A stretch of DNA of 64,000 nt. It comes from Dryomyza anilis. Lineage: Eukaryota; Arthropoda; Insecta; Diptera; Dryomyzidae. Positions 63,120 through 64,000 of the stretch are shown here, piece after piece. The translations under genes were made by a program, and so were the position numbers. The stretch spans positions 69,803,303 to 69,867,302 of the forward strand of contig OX638135.1 of assembly GCA_951804985.1 (NCBI GenBank), written 5' to 3'. The notes beneath the pieces are model-generated. The model did no database searches, was not told where the DNA came from, and saw only the letters and a list, made by a program, of their open reading frames with translations. Position 1 is the stretch's first letter, and each line of letters opens with the position of its first letter.

Positions 63120-63540
63120 CCTCTTGAATGCGTGCTGCCCGGGGCAGTCGGTTTTCGCTGTTGCACGGAGTTGCCCCGCGAAATAAATACCATAGCACTT
63201 GCGTGATATGTTTCTCTATTTTCTCATTCCACGTCTGCGCGGGCTGCAGTTTTTAGTTTCGTAGCCCGCACGAGAGCAGGTACCGAGAATAATGCAAAGC
63301 ATCACTCGTTGCGACGAGATGTGTTGTAAAAAAAATGTGATGCCCTAGTGCAGTGTCTGCGTAAAACAAATTTGCTTCTCATTTACTTAAGGGCGCGGGC
63401 GCGGGCGTGCGTGCAAATCCGAACTCTGCTCTAAGTGTTGTCAGGTTGTCTCGCACTTGATCGCTGTACCGGATATTCGGTGGAGCCATCTAATTCTAAT
63501 GGATTCTTATATATGTTCGGGAGAGCGTTTTCGACCGAAT
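63120..63540. other. GC-rich island
   Basis: Clearly richer in G+C and CpG than the rest of the window (GGGCGCGGGCGCGGGCGTGC near 63390). Contains short inverted repeats (CTGCCCGGGGCAG; GCGGGCT/AGCCCGC). No ORF fits a known protein. It could be a promoter or 5' exon, or the end of an unlisted retroelement. Confidence 0.5.
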
Positions 63541-64000
63541 TCTTACAAAAGCAAGAAAAACGTTGAGCGTAGTTATCTGCGCTATTTTATAAAAAAAGAA
63601 AAAACGTTGAGCGTGGAGATATAGTTGTAGCGTATGACAGCTAGCGCTATATTGGAATTTTATGATTTAAAATTATTAAAAAATACATTGAGCGCGGAAC
63701 GCGTTGAGATGAGAATAAAAAGACGTGGTTTCAGTTTTAAGGCATACGGAAAAGAGACCTTTTCATTTATTGCTTCGATTGCACGAAATCTTTGTTCGAA
63801 GAATATTCAATACAAGAAAATGGCTGCTTTCAGCTGAATTTATTTTACCTTAATATAAATGCTTAATATAACAGTTAAATATACAAGAGTATGTTCAAGT
63901 ATAGAGTAGAATACTGAAAATAATACTGATGGGTATTTCACTCAACACCGCCTGCGTTGCAAGACTGGTCTAATCCAGCAGTCTGCGTATCTTCATTATT
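63541..64000. other. GTTGAGCG-repeat region
   Basis: AAAAACGTTGAGCGTAG at about 63555 and AAAAACGTTGAGCGTGG at about 63600, then a weaker third copy near 63685. The 67-codon ORF 63634-63837 (SAERVEMRIKRRGFSFKAYG) is unrecognised and may be chance. Confidence 0.4.

Overview
This is AT-rich nuclear DNA from a eukaryote, most likely a higher fly (Diptera, Schizophora). Two things point there. One is a spliced protein-kinase exon at 60537-60675 that matches my memory of insect calcium/calmodulin-dependent protein kinase I (CaMKI). The other is a set of at least eight dispersed repeats with the core AAGTATATATATTCTTGATC, followed by GTCT/GTCC runs, as in dipteran mini-me/DINE-type elements. No bacterial-type genes, rRNA or CRISPR are visible. 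Apart from the one exon, essentially everything recognisable is mobile-element debris, simple repeats or intron-like AT-rich sequence. The window is probably mostly one very large repeat-filled intron of CaMKI (inference).

Layout. 1-1130: 8-bp satellite. 1131-7800: broken Ty3/gypsy element (Kabuki/CsRn1-like gag) carrying a tRNA-derived SINE in gag and a 2.05-kb hAT-like element in integrase. 8057-13170: Ty1/copia element with two 210-bp LTRs and most of RT deleted, invaded by a TA-flanked element (11188-12676) that itself holds a solo gypsy LTR (11680-12226). 13420-18260: a mini-me-core element and a LINE remnant split by a hAT-like insertion. 18790-23113: mini-me-core cluster containing a seemingly perfect 1923-bp tandem duplication with a 740-bp duplication nested inside. 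23520-26140: fold-back element with a SINE in one arm. 26558-33644: nested TA-flanked elements and MITEs, one holding an RTE-type endonuclease fragment. 33850-38940: minisatellite arrays and a 3.2-kb long-inverted-repeat element. 39880-43131: element with TIRs and an unrecognised ORF. 43132-49900: LINE remnant, a younger LINE with a 28-nt poly(A), and more mini-me-core copies. 49968-55407: minus-strand gypsy element, rearranged by a 1.77-kb tandem duplication and palindromic junctions. 55409-57127: (TA)n and (ATAAAT)n arrays. 57864-59722: internally deleted gypsy element. 59723-64000: CaMKI exon, flanking introns, a MITE, a SINE fragment and a GC-rich island.

The only functional gene part supported is the CaMKI exon. 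The elements show a clear order of nesting: old gypsy and copia copies were hit by SINE, hAT and TA-type elements, which in turn were hit by LTR and SINE copies. All boundaries were read by eye; those with target-site duplications are the firmest.
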